Shown piece by piece: positions 1 through 5,605 of a DNA stretch of 8,057 nt. The translations under genes and the position numbers were made by a program. Location of the stretch: positions 1-8,057 of the forward strand of contig DXDC01000025.1 of the NCBI GenBank assembly GCA_019115685.1. Reading direction: 5' to 3'. Each line of letters opens with the position of its first letter. The stretch's first letter is position 1. The stretch comes from Candidatus Agrococcus pullicola. Lineage in GTDB: Bacteria > Actinomycetota > Actinomycetes > Actinomycetales > Microbacteriaceae. Below the pieces are notes generated by a model, which was not told the DNA's origin, ran no database searches, and saw only the letters and a list, made by a program, of their open reading frames with translations.

Positions 1-97
1 GTTCGCGGCGTTCGGACCGGCCGCGGGCGCCGTGCTGCCCACCGGCACCGGGGCGGCGCTGCTGATCGCACTCGGCCTAGCGGCGGTCGTCGCCTAG
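1..97 (+). CDS. 3' end of a hydrophobic (probably membrane) protein gene, partial
   Basis: Only the last 31 codons are present, read in the frame beginning at base 2 and ending at TAG 95-97. The peptide is rich in Ala, Gly, Leu and Val and ends in a helix-like run (LLIALGLAAVVA), as in the last transmembrane segment of a transporter or other membrane protein. Of the 31 codons 28 end in G or C, and neither other forward frame looks coding. The family cannot be named from this fragment. Its stop lies 56 bases before the recombinase start, so it may be the chromosomal gene bordering the mobile element, but it could equally belong to the element. Confidence 0.55.
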   Translation, partial: FAAFGPAAGAVLPTGTGAALLIALGLAAVVA

Positions 98-153
98 CCG
101 AGGTTCTGTAAACGCACCTACCTCTCACACGAGATGGAAGGCGGGGCCAAGAG

Positions 154-1722
154 ATGGGCCACAGCGAGGAGGAACAACAGAGCACGGAGCTGTTGCGGGC
201 GGTGGTGTACGTCAGGATCAGCGACGACCCGGAAGGCACTGAGCGCGGGGTGGATCGGCAGGAGGCCGACTGTCGCGCTTACGCGGCCGCACGCGGGTGG
301 GAAGTCGTAGCGGTGTTTCGTGAGAATGACACGTCGGCGTTCAAGCAGCGCACGATCACGCTCCCGTCGGGTGAGCGGGTGCGGCGGGTTGTCCGTCCGC
401 AGTTCCGTGCCATGCTCACACACCTGAACGACGGTCAGGCGCAGGTGATGATCGCGTATGACTTGGATCGGGCGGTGCGCGACCCCAGGGACTTGGAAGA
501 CCTCATTGATGCGAAGGTGCTCGGCGGGTTCACCGTCCGTTCCGTGACTGGCTCGCTCCGGTTGGATACGGACTCTGATGTGGCGATGGCCAGGGTGCTC
601 GTGGCGATGGCGAATAAGTCATCCGCGGACACCGCCCGCCGTGTCGCGCGGGCGGCGAAGCAGCAGGCTATCGAGGGTGCCTGGCACGGCGGCCGGGTGC
701 CGTTCGGGTACCGGGCCGAGGCGGGCGAGTTGGTGATTGATCCGGTGACGGGGCCGCTGGTGGTCGAGATGTATCAGCGGGTGCTGGCCGGTGACTCCCT
801 GTATCGCATTCGGAAGGGCTGGAACGCGCGCGGCATTCTCACCACTCACGGGTGCGCGTGGTCGGATCGCACACTGAAGCTGATGCTGCGTAATCCCTCT
901 AACAAAGGTGTGCGCGAGTATCGGCCTGTCATGCCGGATGGGAGTCGCGCGAAGACCTCGAAGATGCAGGTGAAAGCGACGTGGCCCGCACTTGTGGATG
1001 AGGACACTTGGCAGCAGGTCTCCGACGTCCTCGACGCGAGAAAGAAGGCCCGGAACTTCCACCAACCCGGAAGCGGGGCGGCGAAGCGAATGTACCCGTT
1101 CTCAGGGCTCATCCGCTGCTCGAAGTGCGGGACGGCGATGATCCACCGGGGCGGCGTGTACCAGTGCATCCAGCCCACACGCGGCGGATGTCACCGTTCG
1201 ATCCGCTCCGCCGAGATCTCCAAGCTGGTAGAGGAGGCGGTGCTGGCGACGTTCGAGCAGATCACCCTCAACCCCACGAAACGCAGCTCGTCTGACGGCG
1301 ACCTTGCAGCGAGGGTCGGACTCACGGCGACACTCGACGCGGATCGGGAACGGCTGGGGCGGCTCGATGACGACTACTACGACGGTCTGATCGACAAGGC
1401 TATGTGGGTGCGGCAACGCGCACGGATCGCGGAGCGGATCGAGGCGACGCGCCGCGAATACACCGCCACCCTGCCCGAGCACGCTGGGCCGAGCATCGAC
1501 GTGACCACCGTCGCGGCAGAGTGGGAAGGCCGTACCCCGATGTGGCAGTACCAGGCGGCGAGCCTGATTCTGCAAGCGGTACTGGTGCACGCTCACCCCG
1601 CAGACATGATGACCGCTGTGCCCAAGCGCCGCAACGAGAGCACCGAGGACTTCCATGTGCGCCGCGATGCACATCGTGCGGCAGTGCTCGCACGCCGGGT
1701 CGAGTTCGTCTGGCGCGCATAA
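154..1722 (+). CDS. Large serine recombinase (site-specific integrase)
   Basis: A 522-aa DNA recombinase that would cut and rejoin att sites through a 5'-phosphoserine link. The N-terminal resolvase domain spans about residues 15-165: the motif VVYVRISDD carries the likely nucleophile Ser23 next to Arg21, and YDLDRAVRDPRDLEDLI (102-118) is the conserved active-site arginine segment. A Recombinase domain follows (about 172-300, with GGRVPFGYR at 179-187), then a zinc ribbon with Cys322, Cys325, Cys338 and Cys346. A charged, possibly coiled region lies near 385-440, as expected for the synaptic coiled-coil of large serine integrases. Length and order are normal and the gene looks intact. ATG 154 leaves a short leader before the catalytic serine; GGAAGG at 136-141 is a rather distant ribosome site. 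The gene sits at the left edge of the putative element and ends at a strong terminator. Which att sites it uses is not visible. Confidence 0.95.
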   Translation: MGHSEEEQQSTELLRAVVYVRISDDPEGTERGVDRQEADCRAYAAARGWEVVAVFRENDTSAFKQRTITLPSGERVRRVVRPQFRAMLTHLNDGQAQVMIAYDLDRAVRDPRDLEDLIDAKVLGGFTVRSVTGSLRLDTDSDVAMARVLVAMANKSSADTARRVARAAKQQAIEGAWHGGRVPFGYRAEAGELVIDPVTGPLVVEMYQRVLAGDSLYRIRKGWNARGILTTHGCAWSDRTLKLMLRNPSNKGVREYRPVMPDGSRAKTSKMQVKATWPALVDEDTWQQVSDVLDARKKARNFHQPGSGAAKRMYPFSGLIRCSKCGTAMIHRGGVYQCIQPTRGGCHRSIRSAEISKLVEEAVLATFEQITLNPTKRSSSDGDLAARVGLTATLDADRERLGRLDDDYYDGLIDKAMWVRQRARIAERIEATRREYTATLPEHAGPSIDVTTVAAEWEGRTPMWQYQAASLILQAVLVHAHPADMMTAVPKRRNESTEDFHVRRDAHRAAVLARRVEFVWRA

Positions 1723-1740
1723 CCCCGACGATTCATGACC

Positions 1741-1790
1741 GGCCCCGCAGCCCTGAGCCGCTCAGGGGGCGGGGCCTTCCTGTTTCTCGA
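1741..1790 (+). terminator. Rho-independent terminator of the recombinase gene
   Basis: An 8-bp perfect stem (1741-1748 with 1769-1776) encloses a 7-bp perfect stem (1751-1757 with 1761-1767) with loop CCG and only a small internal bulge. A T-rich stretch follows (TTCCTGTTTCTC). It starts 18 bases after the recombinase stop. The stop codon of the convergent 70-aa gene (1762-1764) lies inside the hairpin. On the minus strand no T-run follows, so it probably acts mainly on plus-strand transcripts. Confidence 0.8.
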
Positions 1791-1974
1791 CCACCGGCGG
1801 GATTGTGGGTCTGGGCACGGCGCAGAGCCCGCGTAGTTCCGCCAGCACGGCGGGATCGTCTATGGCGGTCGTGAAGCCTTGCGCACGGCGTGACGCCTCG
1901 GCAAGGCGCGCGCCGAGCGTAACGGCGAGCGACGGAACAGAATTAGAAGATGCGGCGGCGGTGTGGGTGCTCAT
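1762..1974 (-). CDS. Small 70-aa protein of unknown function, downstream partner of the 288-aa gene
   Basis: A short ORF read from ATG 1974-1972 to TGA 1764-1762. It starts 33 bases after the stop of the 288-aa gene on the same strand, so the two are probably co-transcribed. The protein has a Ser/Ala/Thr-rich start, a likely amphipathic helix (LAVTLGARLAEASRRAQG), a second short helix (DDPAVLAELRGLC) and a Pro-rich tail. No catalytic motif, signal peptide or membrane helix is seen. The upstream region lacks a strong Shine-Dalgarno sequence; a GGGA lies about 30 bases before the ATG, too far to help. Composition and position support a real gene, possibly a small accessory protein of the element, but it could be a chance ORF. 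Confidence 0.5.
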   Translation of the reverse strand: MSTHTAAASSNSVPSLAVTLGARLAEASRRAQGFTTAIDDPAVLAELRGLCAVPRPTIPPVVEKQEGPAP

Positions 1975-2007
1975 ACTGTGAGGTGCGGAGCATCGCCCCC
2001 AAGTTCC

Positions 2008-2874
2008 CTACTGAGCGGTGTGCCTGTCGGGGTGGGCCGCACGGATCACTTTCATGAGAGCGTCGTCGCCCCGCAGCGCTTCGAGCGGTTCCCCATTCAG
2101 TAGTCGCAGTAGTACCCCGTCTCCGGTCGGAGTGCGAGTGTGTTTCGGGTCGGGGTGCCCAAGCACGATCCGTAGTAGTGCGCTCCATGACCGCTGAGCT
2201 AGCCCCAGTAAAGCCGGAGTGGTGCGGTCGCGGCGGAGCACTTCGACTGCACGGGGCCGTGAGGACAGATCAGCGAGCCGGTAGGCCACGTGTTCGACGC
2301 AATCAGCTGCCAGTGGAGCATCCCAGCCCGCTACGGCGAAGACCTCGACCGTGGCCAAAAGCGCGGCGATCACCCGCGAATACGACTCGCTCGTTTCCGG
2401 TTCATCCTCACGATTCACGGCGAACGCAGGATGATAGTCAGCCAACCGTTCTCGTTCTGCGAATCGGATGGCGTCGTGGAACCCGGCGATCCGGGCGGTG
2501 TGACGAACTTTCGAAGTCGAGACAAGCAGACCAGCCGCACGGTTCTCCGCAATGCAGGTGATCTGCACCGCGCGGGTGACCACCGCCCAAGGGTTCTGCG
2601 CATTCCGAGTCGAAGGAGCGAGCATGACCTCGAACGCGGCCGAAGCCACTTCCCATTCGTCCAGGCTGTGCTTACGGGCGAGCCGACGGTACTTGATAGC
2701 GGTGTACCTCATCAGTTCCGTTGCGTCACGATCCCCATGCCACGATCCAGGCCCGGATTCATGCAGTCGGATGAGCAACGTGCGCAGACCTTCTGGGCTC
2801 TCGAACCCGCCGCAGGTCGAGTCCGCTGAGACCGCGGCATCGTCGCTCGCGGCGTGCTTGATGTGATCGTCCAC
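2008..2874 (-). CDS. Conserved element protein with sigma-region-2-like segment, function unknown
   Basis: A 288-aa soluble protein. A longer reading from TTG 2889 is possible, but GTG 2874 is preferred because GGGAGG (2887-2882) stands 7 bases before it. Residues about 55-115 (RYTAIKYRRLARKHSLDEWE, later NPWAVVTRAVQITCIAENRA) resemble sigma-70 region 2: a Leu-Ala-Arg helix, an acidic helix followed by Ala-Ala-Phe, then a Pro-Trp helix ending in Glu-Asn-Arg-Ala. A basic stretch (STSKVRHTARIAGFHDAIRF) follows, then a variable acidic linker and a C-terminal helical half with EVLRRDR and LLRIVLGHPDP. From memory it resembles an unnamed family found near relaxase genes in actinobacterial mobile elements; this is unverified. 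A regulatory or DNA-binding role is inference only. No sigma-region-4 helix-turn-helix is obvious. It is convergent with the recombinase and leads into the 70-aa gene. Confidence 0.75.
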   Translation of the reverse strand: MDDHIKHAASDDAAVSADSTCGGFESPEGLRTLLIRLHESGPGSWHGDRDATELMRYTAIKYRRLARKHSLDEWEVASAAFEVMLAPSTRNAQNPWAVVTRAVQITCIAENRAAGLLVSTSKVRHTARIAGFHDAIRFAERERLADYHPAFAVNREDEPETSESYSRVIAALLATVEVFAVAGWDAPLAADCVEHVAYRLADLSSRPRAVEVLRRDRTTPALLGLAQRSWSALLRIVLGHPDPKHTRTPTGDGVLLRLLNGEPLEALRGDDALMKVIRAAHPDRHTAQ

Positions 2875-2881
2875 GGTGACG

Positions 2882-2897
2882 CCTCCCAAAAGGGAGG
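2882..2897 (-). promoter_or_regulatory. Hairpin covering the ribosome binding site of the 288-aa gene
   Basis: A perfect 6-bp inverted repeat, CCTCCC (2882-2887) AAAA GGGAGG (2892-2897), lies just upstream of GTG 2874. On the transcript the proximal arm is the GGGAGG Shine-Dalgarno sequence itself and the distal arm is an anti-Shine-Dalgarno copy (ACCTCCC), so folding would hide the site. It could also be a protein-binding palindrome. The immediate upstream sequence GCGCACCTCC recurs in the leader of the relaxase gene at the other side of the cargo. Confidence 0.5.
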
Positions 2898-3084
2898 TGC
2901 GCCACCAAAGCCCAAAGCGGGGGCGTAGAAGCAGATTCGCCGAGTGCCCCCGAGACGCATGAAGCTGGTGACGGATTCACGTGTCGATTGATCCGCCGAA
3001 ATCGAGCAGTTCTTACTGAGCGGGGTTGCTCGTCACGTTCGCATCCTGAATAGGTGATGACCGGCCTCCCACAGCACTGCCCTT
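2898..3084. other. Non-coding leader region between the 288-aa gene and the cargo operon
   Basis: No convincing gene is seen between the GTG of the 288-aa gene and the stop of the permease gene. The stretch should hold the minus-strand promoter of the 288-aa gene, but no clear -10/-35 pair could be picked. A perfect 7-bp inverted repeat, CGGGGGC (2918-2924) and GCCCCCG (2946-2952), is separated by 21 bases and may be a regulatory or structural element. This is also where the left junction between backbone and cargo should fall. Confidence 0.4.
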
Positions 3085-3112
3085 CCAGCACGGCAAAAAC
3101 CGTCCGCGCTGG
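3085..3112 (-). terminator. Possible hairpin after the cargo operon
   Basis: Immediately after the permease stop on the minus strand, a stem forms from 3085-3089 with 3108-3112 and continues from 3090-3093 with 3100-3103, with a 4-base bulge (3104-3107). The A5/T5 run is in the loop and no T-tract follows the stem, so it is not a canonical intrinsic terminator. It may still stall transcription or protect the mRNA 3' end. Confidence 0.3.
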
Positions 3113-3114
3113 GG

Positions 3115-3846
3115 TCACGGAGCATCACGTTTGCTGTGCAGGATCGATGCGGTTCCGATCAGGACGAGGACCGGAATGACTATGGCGAGCGTCGATGGCA
3201 CTGTGGTGCCAACGGCGCTGCCTTCGCCGAGTGTGCGAGTGAGGAGCGTGTGGCTGGCGGTGAAGGGTAGCCATGGTGTGATTTCTTCGAGCATGGGGAT
3301 CTGCACTATGAGTTGTTCGATCAGGAGCATCCATGTGATTGGTGCAGCGACTGCGACTGCTATCGATCGTGTGATGACGGCGATGGACGTCGCTATGAGG
3401 GACCAGAGAAGAACGATTACCGCGTAGAGCCCGAGGTAGGCCCAGCCGCGGCCGTTCAGAACGAGTCCGTCCGGATAGAACAGCGCCGCCCCCAATGACA
3501 AGCACATGCCAACGAGGTAGGTAAGGGTCAGGAAGACTGACGTGACGACGTATTGGGCGATCAGGGAGGACTGTCTGTGCTTCTGAGTGAGGAAGGAGAT
3601 AGCGGGCGAGCCTGAACGGATCTCTGTGGCTGTGTAAGTGCCGGTGAATGCGATCGCCAATACATGAAAGATGCTGACGCATTTACCGAGGTCGCTGGCG
3701 TCAATCGGACCCTGGTAGGCGGGGTCATAGATAAGGCCCATGAGGATGATCGGAGCGACGCAGGAACAGACCAGGAGGGTGGCGAAGACGGCGGTGGAAC
3801 GCAGCGAGAGTAGTCTGAGCCTCTCGGCTCGAATGGCGAGGTTCAC
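3115..3846 (-). CDS. ABC-2-type transporter permease, BcrB-like
   Basis: A 243-aa integral membrane protein that would form the channel half of an ABC exporter with the ATPase encoded just before it. About six hydrophobic segments are visible, near residues 20-40, 56-74, 97-124, 135-157, 163-183 and 217-237. The segment TATEIRSGSPAISFLTQKHR (72-91), between the second and third, matches the conserved cytoplasmic region of this family that contacts the ATPase (Glu-Ile/Tyr-Arg-x-Gly plus a basic stretch). Translation probably begins at GTG 3846, which overlaps the ATPase stop as GTGA (3843-3846), indicating coupled translation; a GGAG sits 10 bases upstream. Length is typical for BcrB-like or lantibiotic-immunity permeases. 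It is the last gene of the three-gene operon. The substrate is inferred from the neighbouring phosphatase, not from this sequence. Confidence 0.85.
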   Translation of the reverse strand: MNLAIRAERLRLLSLRSTAVFATLLVCSCVAPIILMGLIYDPAYQGPIDASDLGKCVSIFHVLAIAFTGTYTATEIRSGSPAISFLTQKHRQSSLIAQYVVTSVFLTLTYLVGMCLSLGAALFYPDGLVLNGRGWAYLGLYAVIVLLWSLIATSIAVITRSIAVAVAAPITWMLLIEQLIVQIPMLEEITPWLPFTASHTLLTRTLGEGSAVGTTVPSTLAIVIPVLVLIGTASILHSKRDAP

Positions 3847-4763
3847 TGCTTTTCATCTCCTGCGGTGTAGTCAGAGGATGTCGACGTCAGGTCAAGGAAG
3901 AGGTCTTCTAAGCGAGTGGGTTCGTCGCCGAGCGCGGTGATGAGGATGTCGAGTTCCTTGCAGACACGCGAGAGAGCAACTGTGTCCGGGATCGTTTCGT
4001 CAAAGGTGACGCGGAGTTCCTCAGCATCACCTTCGGTAATGACACCGCGACTGGACAGTGTCGCAGCTAGGTAGGCGTTATCTTGGGTGCTGATCCGTGC
4101 TGCCCGCCTCTGCGCGACCACAAGGTCAGCTGTCTCCCATTGACCGAGCAATCGCCCCTGCCCGATGATGATGAGCCTGTCTGCCAGGGTTTGCATCTCG
4201 ACAAGCAAGTGCGAAGAGATGAGTATTGCGTGCCCCTGGTCGGCGAGCGAGCGCAGGTAGGTGCGCATCCACTCCATGCCCTGAGGGTCCAGACCGTTCA
4301 TCGGCTCGTCGAGGATGATGTTGCGAGGCCTGCCGAGCATAGCTGTGGCTAGGCCAAGGCGTTGTTTCATCCCCAGGGAGTAAGCTCCAACGCGGCGGTG
4401 CGCGGCCGAGGTCATACCGACTGTGGACAGGGCATCCCGTGCACTGCGCGAGGTCAGACCTGCGGAGGCAGCGGCGATTTTGAGGTGGGCGAGCCCGGTG
4501 CGCCCGGGGTGGAACCAGGATGTATCGAGCACCGCACCGGCGGCGGTGGCGGGACGGTCATGACCAGACAACGGTTGTCCATCTATCAGGGCGATGCCCG
4601 AGGTCGGGCGGTCGAGCCCGAGCATGGCTCTCATCGTCGTAGACTTGCCCGCTCCATTCGGTCCGAGAAACCCGGTGATGACGCCGTTCGGAACGGTGAA
4701 CGTGACGTCCTTGACTGCTGTGACGGCACGATAGTGCTTGGACAAGTGCTCGACCGAGATCAT
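3843..4763 (-). CDS. ABC transporter ATP-binding protein, BcrA-like
   Basis: A 306-aa cytoplasmic ATPase powering the adjacent permease. Visible motifs: Walker A GPNGAGKST (34-42), ABC signature YSLGMKQR (128-135), Walker B with catalytic glutamate NIILDEP (148-154), the D-loop at GLDP (157-160) and switch His185 in ISSHLL. The usual Q-loop glutamine is not evident; the region reads VLDTSWFHPGRTG, a form common in actinobacterial members of the bacitracin/lantibiotic (BcrA/NatA-like) class. A C-terminal domain of about 90 residues follows the nucleotide-binding domain, as usual for this class. ATG 4763 overlaps the phosphatase stop as ATGA (4760-4763), and AAAGGA (4777-4772) gives a ribosome site 8 bases upstream. 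The operon setting with a PAP2 phosphatase and a divergent two-component system supports a role in cell-wall-antibiotic resistance rather than nutrient transport. Confidence 0.92.
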   Translation of the reverse strand: MISVEHLSKHYRAVTAVKDVTFTVPNGVITGFLGPNGAGKSTTMRAMLGLDRPTSGIALIDGQPLSGHDRPATAAGAVLDTSWFHPGRTGLAHLKIAAASAGLTSRSARDALSTVGMTSAAHRRVGAYSLGMKQRLGLATAMLGRPRNIILDEPMNGLDPQGMEWMRTYLRSLADQGHAILISSHLLVEMQTLADRLIIIGQGRLLGQWETADLVVAQRRAARISTQDNAYLAATLSSRGVITEGDAEELRVTFDETIPDTVALSRVCKELDILITALGDEPTRLEDLFLDLTSTSSDYTAGDEKQ

Positions 4764-5494
4764 CCCAGGCTTCCTTTCGTCGCCACTTCAGTGGTCTCCG
4801 CGGCGGCTTTTCGGTTGAGCAGTGGACCTAAAGCAATCACGGCAGTAGCGACGATGGCCGCTCCCAGAGCCAGCCCCGAGAGGACGTCGTGAACGTAGTG
4901 AACGCCAGCCAGTACGCGCGATGCGGCGACGACGGCCGCAAGAGGGGCCGCGACCCACACCGTGCGTGTTTGGGTAATGATGCAGGCCGTAGCGAAAGCC
5001 GCGGCAAGTACCGCATGATTCGAGGGCCATGACCAGTCCCCGGCAGCGGGGCACGCAATCACGGTGGATACAGTTGACGCTGTGCAGGGGCGAGGCTCGG
5101 CGACGAGGACCTTAATGCACTCGCTGAGCGCATAAGCGGTAACGACGCCCACGCCGGCGCTAACCAGGGTCCAGAACTGGCGACGCGAACAGAAGAACGT
5201 CCAGAGCGCCACACCGGCTGTCAATGCCACGAGCGCCAGTAGCCCCTTTTCGGCGAGAAACTCGATGCCGCTGTCCATCTCGAGTCCGTTAGCCCAGCGC
5301 ACCGCGCTTGCGTACATGACCCCGCGCGCGGCGTAAATGAAGGCCGTACTGATAGCAAGTACTGTCGCCAAAACCAGCGCCCAGCCCACTCTGGGCGGCC
5401 GGTTCGGCAGCCACCTGCGCCGGATATTTCGAGACGAAGAAATCGTCATAAGCTTTGGTTCGGGTGTCATAGATTCAACGCTACGAACGACCAT
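4760..5494 (-). CDS. PAP2-family membrane phosphatase, BcrC-like (undecaprenyl-pyrophosphatase candidate)
   Basis: A membrane phosphatase of up to 244 aa with the complete PAP2 catalytic signature: K128-x6-R135-P136, P157-S158-N159-H160, and S192-R193-x5-H199-x3-D203. Hydrophobic segments lie near 37-58, 84-102, 109-126, 162-174, 178-196 and 204-224. The family includes BcrC/YbjG undecaprenyl-pyrophosphate phosphatases, which recycle the lipid carrier and compete with bacitracin; other PAP2 enzymes act on phosphatidic acid or phosphatidylglycerol phosphate, so the substrate is inferred from the ABC transporter next door. It heads the minus-strand operon and its stop overlaps the ATPase start by 4 nt. 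The start is undecided: ATG 5494, 5470 and 5449 all lack a good Shine-Dalgarno sequence. TAGCGT lies exactly 7 bases before ATG 5470, as in a leaderless actinobacterial promoter, so 5470 is attractive. Such a start would put the first operator half-site inside the promoter. Confidence 0.88.
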   Translation of the reverse strand: MVVRSVESMTPEPKLMTISSSRNIRRRWLPNRPPRVGWALVLATVLAISTAFIYAARGVMYASAVRWANGLEMDSGIEFLAEKGLLALVALTAGVALWTFFCSRRQFWTLVSAGVGVVTAYALSECIKVLVAEPRPCTASTVSTVIACPAAGDWSWPSNHAVLAAAFATACIITQTRTVWVAAPLAAVVAASRVLAGVHYVHDVLSGLALGAAIVATAVIALGPLLNRKAAAETTEVATKGSLG

Positions 5495-5556
5495 AGACAG
5501 GCGAATCTGCCGGAATGCTTCACCTGTCTATGTCTTTGGATATAGACGAAACAGGT
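5492..5556. promoter_or_regulatory. Probable operator in the divergent promoter region
   Basis: Between the phosphatase operon and the kinase-regulator pair lies a perfect 10-bp inverted repeat, CATAGACAGG (5492-5501) and CCTGTCTATG (5523-5532), centres 31 bp apart (about three helical turns). A further half-site ATAGAC (5542-5547) faces GTCTAT (5526-5531), and ACCTGT (5522-5527) mirrors ACAGGT (5551-5556). Repeated inverted half-sites between a two-component pair and its likely target operon suggest binding by the NarL/LuxR-type regulator encoded at 6995-7657. That assignment is inference. The leftmost half-site touches the first possible start codon of the phosphatase gene. Confidence 0.55.
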
Positions 5557-5599
5557 ACTGACCATCCCTCCGGTGGAGTCGCCCGGCGAAGCCGTCTGG

Positions 5600-5605
5600 G
5601 ACAAT
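5600..5605 (+). promoter_or_regulatory. Possible -10 element for leaderless kinase transcript
   Basis: GACAAT stands exactly 7 bases before ATG 5613, the spacing seen in leaderless actinobacterial promoters where transcription starts at the start codon. No good -35 hexamer is present 16-18 bases upstream, which would fit a promoter needing an activator bound at the operator further upstream. If correct, the upstream ATG 5604 could not be used. Confidence 0.3.

Noticed and set aside
1102..1720. Long minus-strand open frames (190 and 106 codons) inside the recombinase gene
   Set aside because: They are antisense shadows of a fully recognisable serine recombinase in high-GC DNA.
2178..2829. Overlapping plus-strand open frames of 127 and 179 codons opposite the 288-aa gene
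   Set aside because: They are antisense to a gene with a good ribosome site and coherent helical composition; their peptides are Arg/Ser/Pro-rich with no recognisable domain.
4362..4892. 176-codon plus-strand frame across the ATPase-phosphatase junction
   Set aside because: It lies opposite two genes with complete catalytic motifs and shows no domain or ribosome site.
2931..5510. An 11-base match GGCGAATCTGC at 5500-5510 (+) and 2941-2931 (-)
   Set aside because: Matches of this length are expected by chance several times in 8 kb, and the two sites have no equivalent position.
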